A stretch of DNA of 64,000 nt from assembly GCF_019402665.1 (NCBI RefSeq), contig NZ_VSST01000084.1, positions 103,342 through 167,341 on the forward strand, given 5' to 3'. This DNA comes from Bradyrhizobium canariense. Lineage in GTDB: Bacteria > Pseudomonadota > Alphaproteobacteria > Rhizobiales > Xanthobacteraceae. The notes under the pieces are model-generated. The model was not told the DNA's origin. It saw nothing but the letters and a program-made list of their open reading frames with translations, and did no database searches. Numbering within the stretch: the stretch's first letter is position 1; each line of letters begins with the position of its first letter. Positions 1-7,830 of the stretch are shown here, piece after piece. Both the position numbers and the translations under genes were made by a program.

Positions 1-763
1 TGCGCTCGTGCTGAACGATGTCGCGCTCGATGGGGCGGCAATGACCGCCCTCAACCAGGTTCTGAATCGCGACGGCCTGAAGCCGCGCCTCCTCAACTCC
101 TACATCCGCGCCAGCCTCGACGCGACCCAGGACGGTGAGACGCTGCTTCGCGATGCGCTCGGCACCAAAAAGCTCAAGGAGCTACGCCGCCAGCGCCATC
201 GTCTCGAAGAACACGGCGCGGCCGTGTTCGACGTCGCGCGCAGCCCCGACGAGATCAGGCCGGCGCTCGAGACATTTTTGCAGCTCGAAGCCAGTGGCTG
301 GAAGGGCAAGCGCGGAACCGCGCTGGTCCAGCATGCCGGCGATGCAACCTTCATCCGCCGCGCCGTTCCCGCGCTGGCAGAAACCGCGCAATGCGAGATC
401 GTCACCCTTCGCGCCGGCGCGACGCCCGTGGCCGCCGGCATCGTACTGCGCCATCAGGACCGCGCCTTCTTCTTCAAGCTCGGCATCGACGAGCGCTTCG
501 CAAGATATTCGCCGGGCGTGCAGCTTACGCTCGAGCTCACCCGCCGCCTCTGCGCCGATCCGGCCATTGCCAGCGCGGATTCCACCGCGAGCGCCGATCA
601 CCCTATGATCAACCCGATCTGGCGCGGGCGTTTCGCCGTCGGCGACGTGCTGATACCGTTGCTGCGGAACGACCCCATCGTCGCGCTCGTTCACGGAGCG
701 CTCGCGGCGCACGGCACCGCCTACGCGGCGGCGCGCCGCGCAGTTCGCCTGCTTCGTAAATAG
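1..763 (+). CDS. GNAT-like acetyltransferase (CelD/BioF2 type), 5' partial
   Basis: The frame is open to the left edge, so the N-terminus is missing; the internal GTG at 8 is probably not the true start. About 253 residues are visible. The middle part resembles the acyltransferase domain of CelD/FemAB-like GNAT proteins: a helix rich in Arg and Lys (KKLKELRRQRHRLEEHG), then a motif around LEASGWKGKRGTAL, then a beta-rich core with AAGIVLRHQDRAFFFKLG. Proteins of this type are linked to exopolysaccharide or cellulose synthesis in rhizobia, but no such genes are in view. Substrate unknown. Family moderately certain, role not. Confidence 0.7.
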   Translation, partial: ALVLNDVALDGAAMTALNQVLNRDGLKPRLLNSYIRASLDATQDGETLLRDALGTKKLKELRRQRHRLEEHGAAVFDVARSPDEIRPALETFLQLEASGWKGKRGTALVQHAGDATFIRRAVPALAETAQCEIVTLRAGATPVAAGIVLRHQDRAFFFKLGIDERFARYSPGVQLTLELTRRLCADPAIASADSTASADHPMINPIWRGRFAVGDVLIPLLRNDPIVALVHGALAAHGTAYAAARRAVRLLRK

Positions 764-771
764 GATAGCTC

Positions 772-1437
772 CTACTCCGCCGCCTGGGCGTTGATCTCCG
801 CCGAGACCTCGCGGATGGCGCGTGCGAGCATGTTGGGATCCTGCGCGCCGGAGACGGCGTATTTCTGCGCGAACACGTAGGTCGGGACGCCGGAGATGCC
901 CTTCTCGGCGGCTTCCTGCGCGTCCGCCGACACGCGCGCGACGTCCTCGTCGGTCACAAGGCGCTTGCGCACGTCGTCGGCATCGAGGCCGACATCGGCA
1001 GCCGCCTGCACCAGCACGTTCAAATCGGTGAGGTCGCCGCCGTCGCGGAAGTAGAGCTCCATCAGGCGCTGCTTCATCTCGGGCGCCTTGCCGATCGCCT
1101 CCGCCCAGAGGATCAGGCGGTGGCAGTCGGTGGTGTTGGGCTGACGCGCGACAAGCTCGGGCCGATAGACGAGCCCCTCTTCGCCCGCGGCCGCAACGAC
1201 GCGTCCCGCAATGCCCTTATAGGCCTCGACCGAGCCGAACTTCTTGGTGAGATACTCCTCCCGGCTGATGCCCTCGGACGGCACCCAGGGATTGAGGAAG
1301 AAGGGACGGAAATTGAGCTTGACCGGAACGTCGGGCACCAGCGCCAGCGCGCTCTCGATCCGGTGCTTGCCGATATAGCACCAGGGGCATACCACGTCGG
1401 AGACGACGTCAATCTGGAGCGGCTTTAGGGTGCTCAT
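772..1437 (-). CDS. DsbA-family oxidoreductase, FrnE-like
   Basis: A 221-residue thioredoxin-fold protein of the FrnE/2-hydroxychromene-2-carboxylate isomerase-like DsbA branch. The redox motif CPWC sits at residues 17-20, followed by YIGKHR. The cis-proline loop GVPTYVF is near residue 183. There is no signal peptide, so it is probably cytoplasmic, as for other FrnE proteins. Expected role: thiol-disulfide exchange or polyketide-type isomerisation; the substrate cannot be read from sequence. It converges with the left-edge gene, only 8 bases away. Confidence 0.85.
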   Translation of the reverse strand: MSTLKPLQIDVVSDVVCPWCYIGKHRIESALALVPDVPVKLNFRPFFLNPWVPSEGISREEYLTKKFGSVEAYKGIAGRVVAAAGEEGLVYRPELVARQPNTTDCHRLILWAEAIGKAPEMKQRLMELYFRDGGDLTDLNVLVQAAADVGLDADDVRKRLVTDEDVARVSADAQEAAEKGISGVPTYVFAQKYAVSGAQDPNMLARAIREVSAEINAQAAE

Positions 1438-1504
1438 GAGCGCCTCCTTCGGGCGTTGCGGGTTGTGCCCAAAGATAAGCCGAACCCATTCCGAGGCAAG
1501 GCCG

Positions 1505-2326
1505 CTAGCTCATAGCTGCTGCCATTTGTCGGAGCCGCTCGGCAGTGCGCTCGTCGGCCGGGAAGAAGGTTTCCAGGGCCAGCTCCGACAGCGTGATATC
1601 GACCGGCGTACCAAACACCATGGTGGTGGAGAAGAAACTGAGTATCTCCCCGTCATGTCGCAGCTTGAAAGGGATCGCGACATTGTCGCTCGACAGCGGC
1701 GCCGCGCGCGCCGGGATCGGATAGCTCTTCAGGTCGTTGTACAGCTTGATCAGCTCGGGATCGGCGGTCGCCTCGCATTGCCGGTGCAGCCGCTCCAGCA
1801 GATGTCCGCACCATTCGGCGAGATTGACCGTGCGCGGCGCCAGAGCCTCGGGATGGAAGGCAAGCCTCAGCACGTTGAAGGGCTGACCGAGCAGTCGCTG
1901 CGGAATGCCGGCGAGCAGCGGCGCCAGCATGCGATTGGCCGAGACCAGATTCCAGTGGCGGTCATAGGCCAGCGCCGGATTGGGCTCGTGCGCCCTAAGG
2001 ACGAGGTCGATCGCCTGGCGGGCTGATTTCAAGGCGGGATCCTCCAGCGGGCGCTGCGGAAAGGCCGGGGCGTAACCGGCTGCGACCAGCAGCACGTTGC
2101 GTTCGCGCAAGGGCACGTCGAGGCGCTCGGCTAATCTGAGCACCATGTCGCGCGAGGGTGCGGCGCGGCCGGTCTCGACGAAGCTCAAATGCCGCGCCGA
2201 GATTTCGGCCTCGCCGGCGAGATCGAGCTGGCTCATGCGGCGGCGCTGCCGCCATTCGCGCAGATGGTCGCCGATATGGACCGGCTGGCTGCGTTCGGCC
2301 TGTGCCGTGGATGCATGTGCGGTCAT
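1505..2326 (-). CDS. XRE-family regulator with MmyB-like ligand domain
   Basis: 273 residues. An N-terminal helix-turn-helix of XRE type lies at about residues 18-75 (REWRQRRRMSQLDLAGEA, then ISARHLSFVETGR). The C-terminal 180 residues form the MmyB-like domain (NPALAYDRHWNLVSANRM; NVLRLAFHPEALAPRTVNL). Members of this family often sit beside and control small oxidoreductase or membrane genes and bind ligands such as fatty acids. It is divergent from the small genes at 2428 and 2696, and a palindrome lies between them. Autoregulation and control of the neighbours is inference. Confidence 0.85.
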   Translation of the reverse strand: MTAHASTAQAERSQPVHIGDHLREWRQRRRMSQLDLAGEAEISARHLSFVETGRAAPSRDMVLRLAERLDVPLRERNVLLVAAGYAPAFPQRPLEDPALKSARQAIDLVLRAHEPNPALAYDRHWNLVSANRMLAPLLAGIPQRLLGQPFNVLRLAFHPEALAPRTVNLAEWCGHLLERLHRQCEATADPELIKLYNDLKSYPIPARAAPLSSDNVAIPFKLRHDGEILSFFSTTMVFGTPVDITLSELALETFFPADERTAERLRQMAAAMS

Positions 2327-2361
2327 GGTCGAAAACCTAGCACGCAGATTTCGGCCCTTCC

Positions 2362-2378
2362 ATTACGTCGGAGGTAAT
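2362..2378. promoter_or_regulatory. Palindromic operator candidate for the MmyB-type regulator
   Basis: ATTAC and GTAAT arms separated by 7 bases (2362-2366 and 2374-2378) lie in the 100-base divergent gap between the regulator and the small gene at 2428. The arms are exact inverted repeats. Its placement 50 bases before the plus-strand start fits an operator. The binding protein is inferred from position only. Confidence 0.45.
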
Positions 2379-2427
2379 CGAATTGGGCCTCGGGCCGGCG
2401 CATCTTGGGTCGCAACAGGAGACGACC

Positions 2428-2658
2428 ATGATCGCACTGCTGCTCTACCGGACCGTCGCAGACCACCTTGTTCCCTGGGCCATGGCACTCGCAACCCGGA
2501 TGCTGGCGCGCGGCCTCAACATGCCGGAGCCGCTGGTGCATTCGACCGGCGACTATGTCGTCGCGCAGGTCACAGCCTTCGAGCACAGCGTCGGCAGGAG
2601 CCTCTGCCCGTTCCGCCTCGCCCGCCTGCTCCGCGCCTGGTGGCGCGGATTGCACTGA
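2428..2658 (+). CDS. Small conserved hypothetical protein
   Basis: 76 residues. The ATG at 2428 is preceded by a good ribosome site (CAGGAGACGACC). An upstream in-frame ATG at 2383 has no such site and overlaps the candidate operator region. The protein starts with a weakly hydrophobic helix and ends basic (RLLRAWWRGLH). No family recognised. It is 37 bases from the membrane gene at 2696 in the same direction, so they probably form an operon under the MmyB-type regulator. Confidence 0.6.
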   Translation: MIALLLYRTVADHLVPWAMALATRMLARGLNMPEPLVHSTGDYVVAQVTAFEHSVGRSLCPFRLARLLRAWWRGLH

Positions 2659-2695
2659 CTTTCACCTCGAGCCCAACCCAACCATGGAGACCACG

Positions 2696-3094
2696 ATGAT
2701 TGACGCATCCACCTTGCTTCGCCGCGCGCTTCTTGCCGACGCGATCTTCAGCGGCGTCGCCGCTCTCGGTTTCACTTTCGGCGCCAGCGCGTTCGCGTCG
2801 CTGTTCAACCTGCCCGAAGCGCTGCTGCGCGAGACCGGCCTGTTCCTGATCGCCTACACCGCGCTCGTCGGTTGGCTCGCCTCGCGCGGCTCCGTGGCAA
2901 AGCCGCTGGTGCTGCTGGTCGTGGTCGGCAACGCGGCCTGGACGGTCGGCAGCATCGCGCTGCTGCTCTCGGGCGCGGTGTCGCCGAATCTTGCCGGCGA
3001 GCTCATGGTCGTGGCGCAGGCGATCGCGACCGGCGTGTTTGCCGAACTGCAATATGTGGGATTGCGCAGGAGCGGGAGTATGCTGGCTGCGTGA
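2696..3094 (+). CDS. Small integral membrane protein
   Basis: 132 residues with four predicted membrane segments (about residues 12-32, 43-61, 68-90, 100-120). The start at 2696 follows GGAGA at five bases; an earlier ATG at 2684 would add four residues. It resembles the family of small four-helix membrane proteins often found next to MmyB/XRE regulators. Function unknown. A palindromic repeat follows the stop. Confidence 0.7.
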   Translation: MIDASTLLRRALLADAIFSGVAALGFTFGASAFASLFNLPEALLRETGLFLIAYTALVGWLASRGSVAKPLVLLVVVGNAAWTVGSIALLLSGAVSPNLAGELMVVAQAIATGVFAELQYVGLRRSGSMLAA

Positions 3095-3110
3095 GGCCGC
3101 ATCACTCGCT

Positions 3111-3212
3111 GTCGTCGCCCGGCTTGACCGGGCGACCCAGTATTCCAGAGGCAGTCGTCGCATACGAAAAGGCCGCGGCGTACTGGATGCCCCGCTTTCG
3201 CGGGGCATGACA
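3111..3212. repeat. Intergenic palindromic repeat, family 1, copy 1
   Basis: About 100 bases made of two hairpins: GTCGCCCGGCTTGACCGGGCGA at the left and GCCCCGCTTTCGCGGGGC at the right, with CCAGTATTCC and its partner GCGTACTGGA just inside them. A second copy lies at 41871-41973 with the same layout. This is a typical Rhizobiales intergenic repeat; such elements can fold in RNA and may stabilise or end transcripts. Confidence 0.75.
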
Positions 3213-3237
3213 GTTGTGCCAGAAGCTCGAACTCAGG

Positions 3238-3804
3238 CTACGCCCGCGCGCGCCCGTTGGCTTTGCCAACAGCGACGCCGTTGAGCTTCTTCTTTTTGGC
3301 GGGCTTTGCCCCCGCCTTCTGCGCTTTACGCTCCGCGCGCGCCCTCACCTTGGCGCGCTCGGTCCGCGCTTCGGCGCGCAGCTTCTTGCGCTTCTTCTCG
3401 CAAGATTCGCACTTGCAGCCGATCGGCTTCAGATAGGCTTTGAAATAATCAGTGCCGTAGTCGTAATTGATCTCCTCGCCCGGCTCGATGTTCTTGATAG
3501 CGCGGATGAAGACCTTGCGCTCGCGCGGCCGGACGTCGGATTCGGCGTTGGGCCGGCACGAATGGTTGATGTAGCGCGCGAGGTTCTTGCGCACCGAGCC
3601 GTCGATCGTCCAGCGGCCGTTGAGCTCGAACAGGTACTTGTTCTCGATGTCGTCGTGCTCGGGAATCCGGGAGTCCAGGATCGGTCCGTAATAACGGATG
3701 ATCCGGGTGCCCTTCTTGATCGGCTTGGTGGCGAAGAGGCCGAGCCCGGTCTTCGAGCGGCCGACGCGATAAGGTTTGTTCGACGAGGTGGCTGGCATGA
3801 TCAC
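3238..3804 (-). CDS. SET-domain protein (protein lysine methyltransferase-like)
   Basis: 188 residues. A SET domain covers about residues 10-125: LGLFATKPIKKGTRI, then NHSC at 80-83 (SAM and pseudoknot motif), then EEINYDYG at 110-117 (catalytic Tyr region). A post-SET-like Cys cluster GCKCESC follows at 129-135. The last 50 residues are almost all Lys, Arg and Ala, like a histone or nucleic-acid tail. The key SET residues are present, so an active S-adenosylmethionine-dependent methyltransferase is likely; the substrate is unknown. It could act on a DNA-binding or ribosomal protein; that is inference. Confidence 0.85.
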   Translation of the reverse strand: MIMPATSSNKPYRVGRSKTGLGLFATKPIKKGTRIIRYYGPILDSRIPEHDDIENKYLFELNGRWTIDGSVRKNLARYINHSCRPNAESDVRPRERKVFIRAIKNIEPGEEINYDYGTDYFKAYLKPIGCKCESCEKKRKKLRAEARTERAKVRARAERKAQKAGAKPAKKKKLNGVAVGKANGRARA

Positions 3805-3963
3805 GAAAAACGAGGACGCGAATGAGGCTGAAAGAGCCCAAGCGAAGCCGCCCTTCTAGAACGATTCCGCGCCGCTGTCAGGTGTCTGTCGAGACTGTTT
3901 GAACCTTGCCCACAATCAAGACGTCTGATGGTACGGAGTTCCCGCTCGATCAAAGGCGTCGTC

Positions 3964-4584
3964 ATGTTCCGCATCACCACCGCAGGCTTGGCCATACTGC
4001 TCCTGGCCATGTTGCTGATGTGCAGCGGTCTCGACCGCGCCGACGCCCAATCCGTGGGCAGCCAATATACCTCGACGGCCCCGAAGGATTGCCACCAGAT
4101 CGGCAAGCCCAGCGAGCTAGACGGCAGCACCACGCGGGTCTGCAAAGGCAAGGATGGCCTCGAGATCCTGATCGCCGAGGACGACCTTCGCGAAATCGTC
4201 TCCGTCGGCCGCAATCGCAGGGCTGCGGCCGAGGAACCGGCGGCAAAAGTCTGGTTCGCCCCGTTCAACTCGTCCGAGACCACCGTCGAATGGCGCACCG
4301 CGGCCGCCAGGCCGTTTGCGATCATCCAGCGCTGGCACATCGCCGATGGCACCGATCCCGACAAGGAGGAGCGGCCGAACACCAAGGCCATGCTGATCGT
4401 GACCCGGCTGCCACCCGGCCCCGTCTGCCATGTCGCCTATGTCGACGCGATCGCCAACCCGAACGCCAATGAGCTCGCGCGCAAGGCCGCGGACGAGTTC
4501 GCCCGCAGTTTTACCTGCGGCAAGGACGAGGTGAAGATCATCGGCGCGCGCGGCCGAGCCGTCGAGCTCGCGACGATGCGCTAG
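3964..4584 (+). CDS. Exported protein of unknown function (IalB-like in outline)
   Basis: 206 residues from the ATG at 3964, which gives a standard signal peptide (FRITTAGLAILLLAMLLMCSG) cut near DRADAQ. An upstream ATG at 3928 is possible. Four cysteines in the mature part (DCHQIG, RVCKG, GPVCHV, FTCGKD) suggest two disulfides. The layout (signal peptide, about 180-residue beta-rich domain, Cys pairs) is like invasion-associated locus B proteins, but motif support is weak. Probably periplasmic. Neighbours give no functional hint. Confidence 0.65.
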   Translation: MFRITTAGLAILLLAMLLMCSGLDRADAQSVGSQYTSTAPKDCHQIGKPSELDGSTTRVCKGKDGLEILIAEDDLREIVSVGRNRRAAAEEPAAKVWFAPFNSSETTVEWRTAAARPFAIIQRWHIADGTDPDKEERPNTKAMLIVTRLPPGPVCHVAYVDAIANPNANELARKAADEFARSFTCGKDEVKIIGARGRAVELATMR

Positions 4585-4634
4585 GCCACCGTCTTGGCGC
4601 GACCGTCGCACGGGTTGCGTTCGTCCCGACCGAA

Positions 4635-5360
4635 TCAGGGGCCCGGCGGCTTCCCCGTCACGGGCGACATCAGCATCGCCTCGAGCAGTCGTTCGGGAGT
4701 CGTGCCCTCGGGCAGGCGCCCCAGAATATCCTCCAGCCGCCCATCGAGCAGCAGCATGGTAAAACCATGTACCATCGACCACGCGCGCGCGATCGCGGCG
4801 CCCTGATGGAGCGTCAGCGCGTCGCCGCTGATCTGCTCCTGCCGCATCATGCCGACGGCATTGGCGAGCCCGGCAAAGGACGCCTCGGCGGCCTCGTGCA
4901 GCGACGGCCTGGAATAGTCGAGGCGCTCGGTGCGGAACATGATGCCGTACATGCCGGGATGAGCCTGGGCATAGGCAACATAGGCTTTCGGCCGCGCCAG
5001 CGCGCGCTCGATCGGGGTGGTGGCGGAGTCGGAGGACGACGCCATCGCCGCATTGAACTGGCGGAAGCCAACCGCCGCGAGCTCACTGAGAAGCCCGGTG
5101 AGGTCGCCGAAATGATGGGTGGGCGCGGCATGCGAGACGCCCGCCTCGCGCGCCACGGCGCGCAATGTCAGGCCGGCGAGCCCGTCACGCTCCAGCACCC
5201 GTTCGGCGGCCTGGAGCAGCGCCTCGCGCAGCGCGCCATGGTGATAGGGCGCCTCGGCCTTGACGCTCGCCGTCCGTCGCGCGAGGCGCGCCGGGGCGCT
5301 CGCCTTCTTTGGGGTGCGCGCACCGCGCGCGGTTGCTGTCCTGATTTCGCTCTTGCCCAT
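4635..5360 (-). CDS. TetR/AcrR-family repressor
   Basis: 241 residues. A basic N-terminal arm of about 38 residues precedes the TetR helix-turn-helix (LREALLQAAERVLERDGLAG, then LTLRAVAREAGVSHAAPTHHFGD at about 60-85). The ligand-binding domain has the WHG-type pattern seen in many TetR proteins (AQAHPGMYGIMFRTE). It is divergent from the carotenoid oxygenase gene. The two palindromes between the genes recur at the 7.2 kb promoter, so it probably represses both transcription units and itself. Confidence 0.9.
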   Translation of the reverse strand: MGKSEIRTATARGARTPKKASAPARLARRTASVKAEAPYHHGALREALLQAAERVLERDGLAGLTLRAVAREAGVSHAAPTHHFGDLTGLLSELAAVGFRQFNAAMASSSDSATTPIERALARPKAYVAYAQAHPGMYGIMFRTERLDYSRPSLHEAAEASFAGLANAVGMMRQEQISGDALTLHQGAAIARAWSMVHGFTMLLLDGRLEDILGRLPEGTTPERLLEAMLMSPVTGKPPGP

Positions 5361-5379
5361 AGGCCAGCTATAAGACGCA

Positions 5380-5398
5380 ATATTTACAGTGTAAAGAT
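5380..5398. promoter_or_regulatory. TetR operator candidate O1 (tetR/carotenoid oxygenase gap)
   Basis: ATATTTAC-AGT-GTAAAGAT, an inverted repeat with one mismatch. Its centre is 53 bases from the second palindrome at 5433-5451. It lies just upstream of the -35 box of the carotenoid oxygenase promoter and 20 bases from the tetR start. Confidence 0.7.
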
Positions 5399-5403
5399 TT
5401 CAC

Positions 5404-5451
5404 TTGACCAGAACTCCTCGTACGACTATTTGATCTTTACGATGTAAAGAT
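5404..5451 (+). promoter_or_regulatory. Promoter with overlapping palindromic operator O2
   Basis: TTGACC at 5404-5409 and TATTTG at 5427-5432, separated by 17 bases, form a sigma-70-type promoter. A perfect palindrome ATCTTTAC-GAT-GTAAAGAT (5433-5451) follows directly and covers the transcription start region, a repressor position. The same arrangement recurs at 7175-7221. Confidence 0.7.
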
Positions 5452-5466
5452 GAGGGAGGATACGCC

Positions 5467-6864
5467 GTGCAGCAGGACGCCGTTGCCGAACGCCGCCACA
5501 ATCTCGGTCCGATTCCGTTCGAGGCCGACGCGCCCTTCCTGAAAATCATCGGTGAATTGCCGCGCGAGCTGAACGGCACGCTCTATCGCAACGGCCCCAA
5601 TCCGCAGTTCGAGTCGCCCGTCGCGCACTGGTTCGTCGGCGACGGCATGCTGCACGCCTTTCATCTCGAGAACGGGCGCGCCAGCCATCGCAACCGCTGG
5701 ATCCGCACGTCGAAATGGCTGGCCGAGCACGATGCCGGCCGCGCGTTGTTCGGCGGCTTTGGCCGCAAGCTGCCGGATACCCCGGCGAACCTGACCGACG
5801 GCGGCGTTGCGAATACCAACATCATCTTCCATGCCGGCAAGCTGCTTGCGTTGGAGGAGTTGCATCTGCCGACCGAGATCGAGCCCGGTACGCTGGCGAC
5901 GCGCGGCTATCACAATTATCAAGGCCGCATCGCCGGCACCTTCACCGCGCACCCGAAGATCGATCCCGTCACCGGCGAGCTGGTGTTCTTCGGCTACAAT
6001 GCGGCGGGACCGCTGACGCCTGCCCTCTCCTACGGATCGATCGATGCGTCCGGCAAGGCGACGCGCTTCGAACGTTTCGAGGCGCCCTATGCCAGCATGG
6101 TGCACGACTTCATCGTCACGGAAAACCACCTGCTGTTTCCGATCCTGCCCCTCACCGGCAGCATGGAGCGCGCGATGAGCGGGCGGCCGCCCTATGCCTG
6201 GGAGCCGGACAAGGGCGCCTATGTCGGCGTGATCAAGCGCAAGGGCAGCGCGAAGGACATCGTCTGGTTTCGCGCTGAGGCCTGTTACGTCTTCCACGTC
6301 ATGAATGCATGGGAGGAAGGTGACCGCATCATCGCCGACGTCATGCAGTTCGAGGAAGCACCACTGTTCACGCATCCCGACGGCACGCCCACCAATCCCG
6401 AGAAATCCTTCGCCCGCCATTGCCGCTGGACGTTTGATCTTGCCGGGAATACCGACCGCTTCCAGCAGACCTATCTCGACGATCTCACCGGCGAATTCCC
6501 GCGCATCGACGACCGCCGCGCCGGATTGAAGAGCGGTCACGGCTGGTACGCCTGCGCCAATCCGACGCTGCCGATGTTCGGCGCGTTGTCCGGCGTCGTC
6601 CATGTCGATGGCAAGGGCAAGCGCCTCGGCCATTATCTGCTGCCGGCCGGCGACACCATTTCTGAACCGGTCTTCGTCCAGCGGTCGAAAGATGCGGCAG
6701 AAGGCGATGGCTGGCTGCTGGCGGTGGTCTGGCGCGCGCGGGAGAACCGGAGCGACCTCGCCGTGTTCAACGCTGGAGATATCGAGGCCGGTCCCGTGGC
6801 GCTGGTGCAGCTCGGACATCGCGTGCCCGACGGTTTTCACGGCAATTGGGTCGGCGCGCAGTAG
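5467..6864 (+). CDS. Carotenoid oxygenase (RPE65/lignostilbene dioxygenase family)
   Basis: 465 residues, a full-length seven-blade propeller enzyme. It starts with GTG, six bases after GGGAGGA. The four iron-binding histidines are visible: H162 (TAHPKID), H213 (MVHDFIV), H277 (VFHVMNAW) and H458 (GFHGNW). The N-terminal signature NGTLYRNGPNPQF and the WFVGDGMLHAF motif are also intact. Such enzymes cleave carotenoid, apocarotenoid or stilbene double bonds with O2 and Fe(II). With no carotenoid genes nearby, a phenylpropanoid or stilbene substrate is equally plausible. Its promoter carries the TetR-type operators. Confidence 0.92.
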   Translation: MQQDAVAERRHNLGPIPFEADAPFLKIIGELPRELNGTLYRNGPNPQFESPVAHWFVGDGMLHAFHLENGRASHRNRWIRTSKWLAEHDAGRALFGGFGRKLPDTPANLTDGGVANTNIIFHAGKLLALEELHLPTEIEPGTLATRGYHNYQGRIAGTFTAHPKIDPVTGELVFFGYNAAGPLTPALSYGSIDASGKATRFERFEAPYASMVHDFIVTENHLLFPILPLTGSMERAMSGRPPYAWEPDKGAYVGVIKRKGSAKDIVWFRAEACYVFHVMNAWEEGDRIIADVMQFEEAPLFTHPDGTPTNPEKSFARHCRWTFDLAGNTDRFQQTYLDDLTGEFPRIDDRRAGLKSGHGWYACANPTLPMFGALSGVVHVDGKGKRLGHYLLPAGDTISEPVFVQRSKDAAEGDGWLLAVVWRARENRSDLAVFNAGDIEAGPVALVQLGHRVPDGFHGNWVGAQ

Positions 6865-6904
6865 CTGCTCCTCGTCATCACGGATGCCACCAAAGAGGTC
6901 TCTG

Positions 6905-7165
6905 ATGCACATGCCATCGAGCACTGCGGACTATCTCGTCCTGGTCCTGATCTGCGCCGCCCTCACACTTCAGATGATCCAGCCGCGGCGGAGCGGCCAA
7001 ACCGTCTTCAACGGCGGTATCTTGCTCGCCCTCGTCCTCTCGGTCGCCTGTGCGTTACCTGCGCTGTCCTACCTGCCCTGGGCCGGATTCATCGACGAAA
7101 TGGCCGACCAAGCCGTTGCAGCAATTCAATTTTTGGAAGTCGCTTACGTCATTTTGACACTGTAA
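6905..7165 (+). CDS. Small two-helix membrane protein
   Basis: 86 residues, ATG preceded by AGAGG. Two hydrophobic segments (about residues 9-24 and 36-58) suggest a small inner-membrane protein. It follows the carotenoid oxygenase by 40 bases and probably shares its transcript. Its last codons run into the upstream palindrome of the next promoter (7151-7169). No family recognised. Confidence 0.55.
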   Translation: MHMPSSTADYLVLVLICAALTLQMIQPRRSGQTVFNGGILLALVLSVACALPALSYLPWAGFIDEMADQAVAAIQFLEVAYVILTL

Positions 7166-7169
7166 AGAT
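7151..7169. promoter_or_regulatory. TetR operator candidate O3
   Basis: ATTTTGAC-ACT-GTAAAGAT, the same right arm as O1, O2 and O4 with a degenerate left arm. Its centre is 52 bases from O4, almost the spacing of O1 and O2. Confidence 0.6.
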
Positions 7170-7174
7170 TTTGC

Positions 7175-7221
7175 TTGACCCTGCTCCGCCCGTGACTTAT
7201 TGATCTTTACATCGTAAAGAT
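7175..7221 (+). promoter_or_regulatory. Second promoter with overlapping operator O4
   Basis: TTGACC at 7175-7180 and TATTGA at 7198-7203 with a 17-base spacer, then a perfect palindrome ATCTTTAC-ATC-GTAAAGAT at 7203-7221. It mirrors the carotenoid oxygenase promoter nearly base for base in its functional parts, so the same TetR protein is the likely repressor of the gene at 7243. Confidence 0.7.
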
Positions 7222-7242
7222 AAGGCCTGACCGAGGCGGACC

Positions 7243-7818
7243 ATGGCGATTTTCCTGATCCTCGCGCCCTACGGCGCCTTCACCTTCCTGATGCTGATGA
7301 CATCGGCCACGATCAGCGTATTCGTGGCCTCGGCAATCTGTCTCGCCACCGTCGCGATCGATGTCGTGCGCGGTCGATCGGTGAAGATCCTGGCGATGAG
7401 CTCGGCGCTGCTATTCGCCGCAATCGGCATCCACCTCGCGCTGTTCGATCCGGCGCTCGGCACACTCGGTGTCAAGCTGTCGGTCGACATCGGCATCTTC
7501 GTCATCTCGCTCGGCTCGATGCTGGTCCGCCGTCCATTCACGCTGCAATACGCGCTGGAGGCCGTGCCGGCCGAGACCGCGGCAATGCCCGGCTTTCTCT
7601 ACGCCAATTACATCATCACCGGCGCATGGACCGCGGCTGCGCTGCTGATGGCGGCCGCCAATCTCGTGCTGCTCTATGTCCCCGGCCTGCCGCTCTGGTC
7701 GAGCCTTGCGGTCGCCTTCGCCGCCCGCAACAGCGCGATGTACTTCACAAAATGGTATCCCGAATATCGGCAGATCAAGTACGGTCCGCCGGCCAGCGCA
7801 TTGCCCCACACTCGCTGA
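7243..7818 (+). CDS. Polytopic membrane protein of unknown function
   Basis: 191 residues, ATG at 7243, with about five hydrophobic segments (residues 4-20, 23-42, 49-66, 78-94, 120-150). A conserved-looking region is FLYANYIITGAWTAAALLM. No known family motif. It is 12 bases upstream of the YciB-like gene, so the two are one operon. The promoter is under the TetR-type palindromes. Confidence 0.7.
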   Translation: MAIFLILAPYGAFTFLMLMTSATISVFVASAICLATVAIDVVRGRSVKILAMSSALLFAAIGIHLALFDPALGTLGVKLSVDIGIFVISLGSMLVRRPFTLQYALEAVPAETAAMPGFLYANYIITGAWTAAALLMAAANLVLLYVPGLPLWSSLAVAFAARNSAMYFTKWYPEYRQIKYGPPASALPHTR

Positions 7819-7830
7819 ACAGGATCGACG

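Noticed and set aside
5437..6924. 495-codon minus-strand frame opposite the carotenoid oxygenase
   Set aside because: The plus strand carries all four iron-binding histidines and a proper ribosome site; the minus frame has none and overlaps the promoter.
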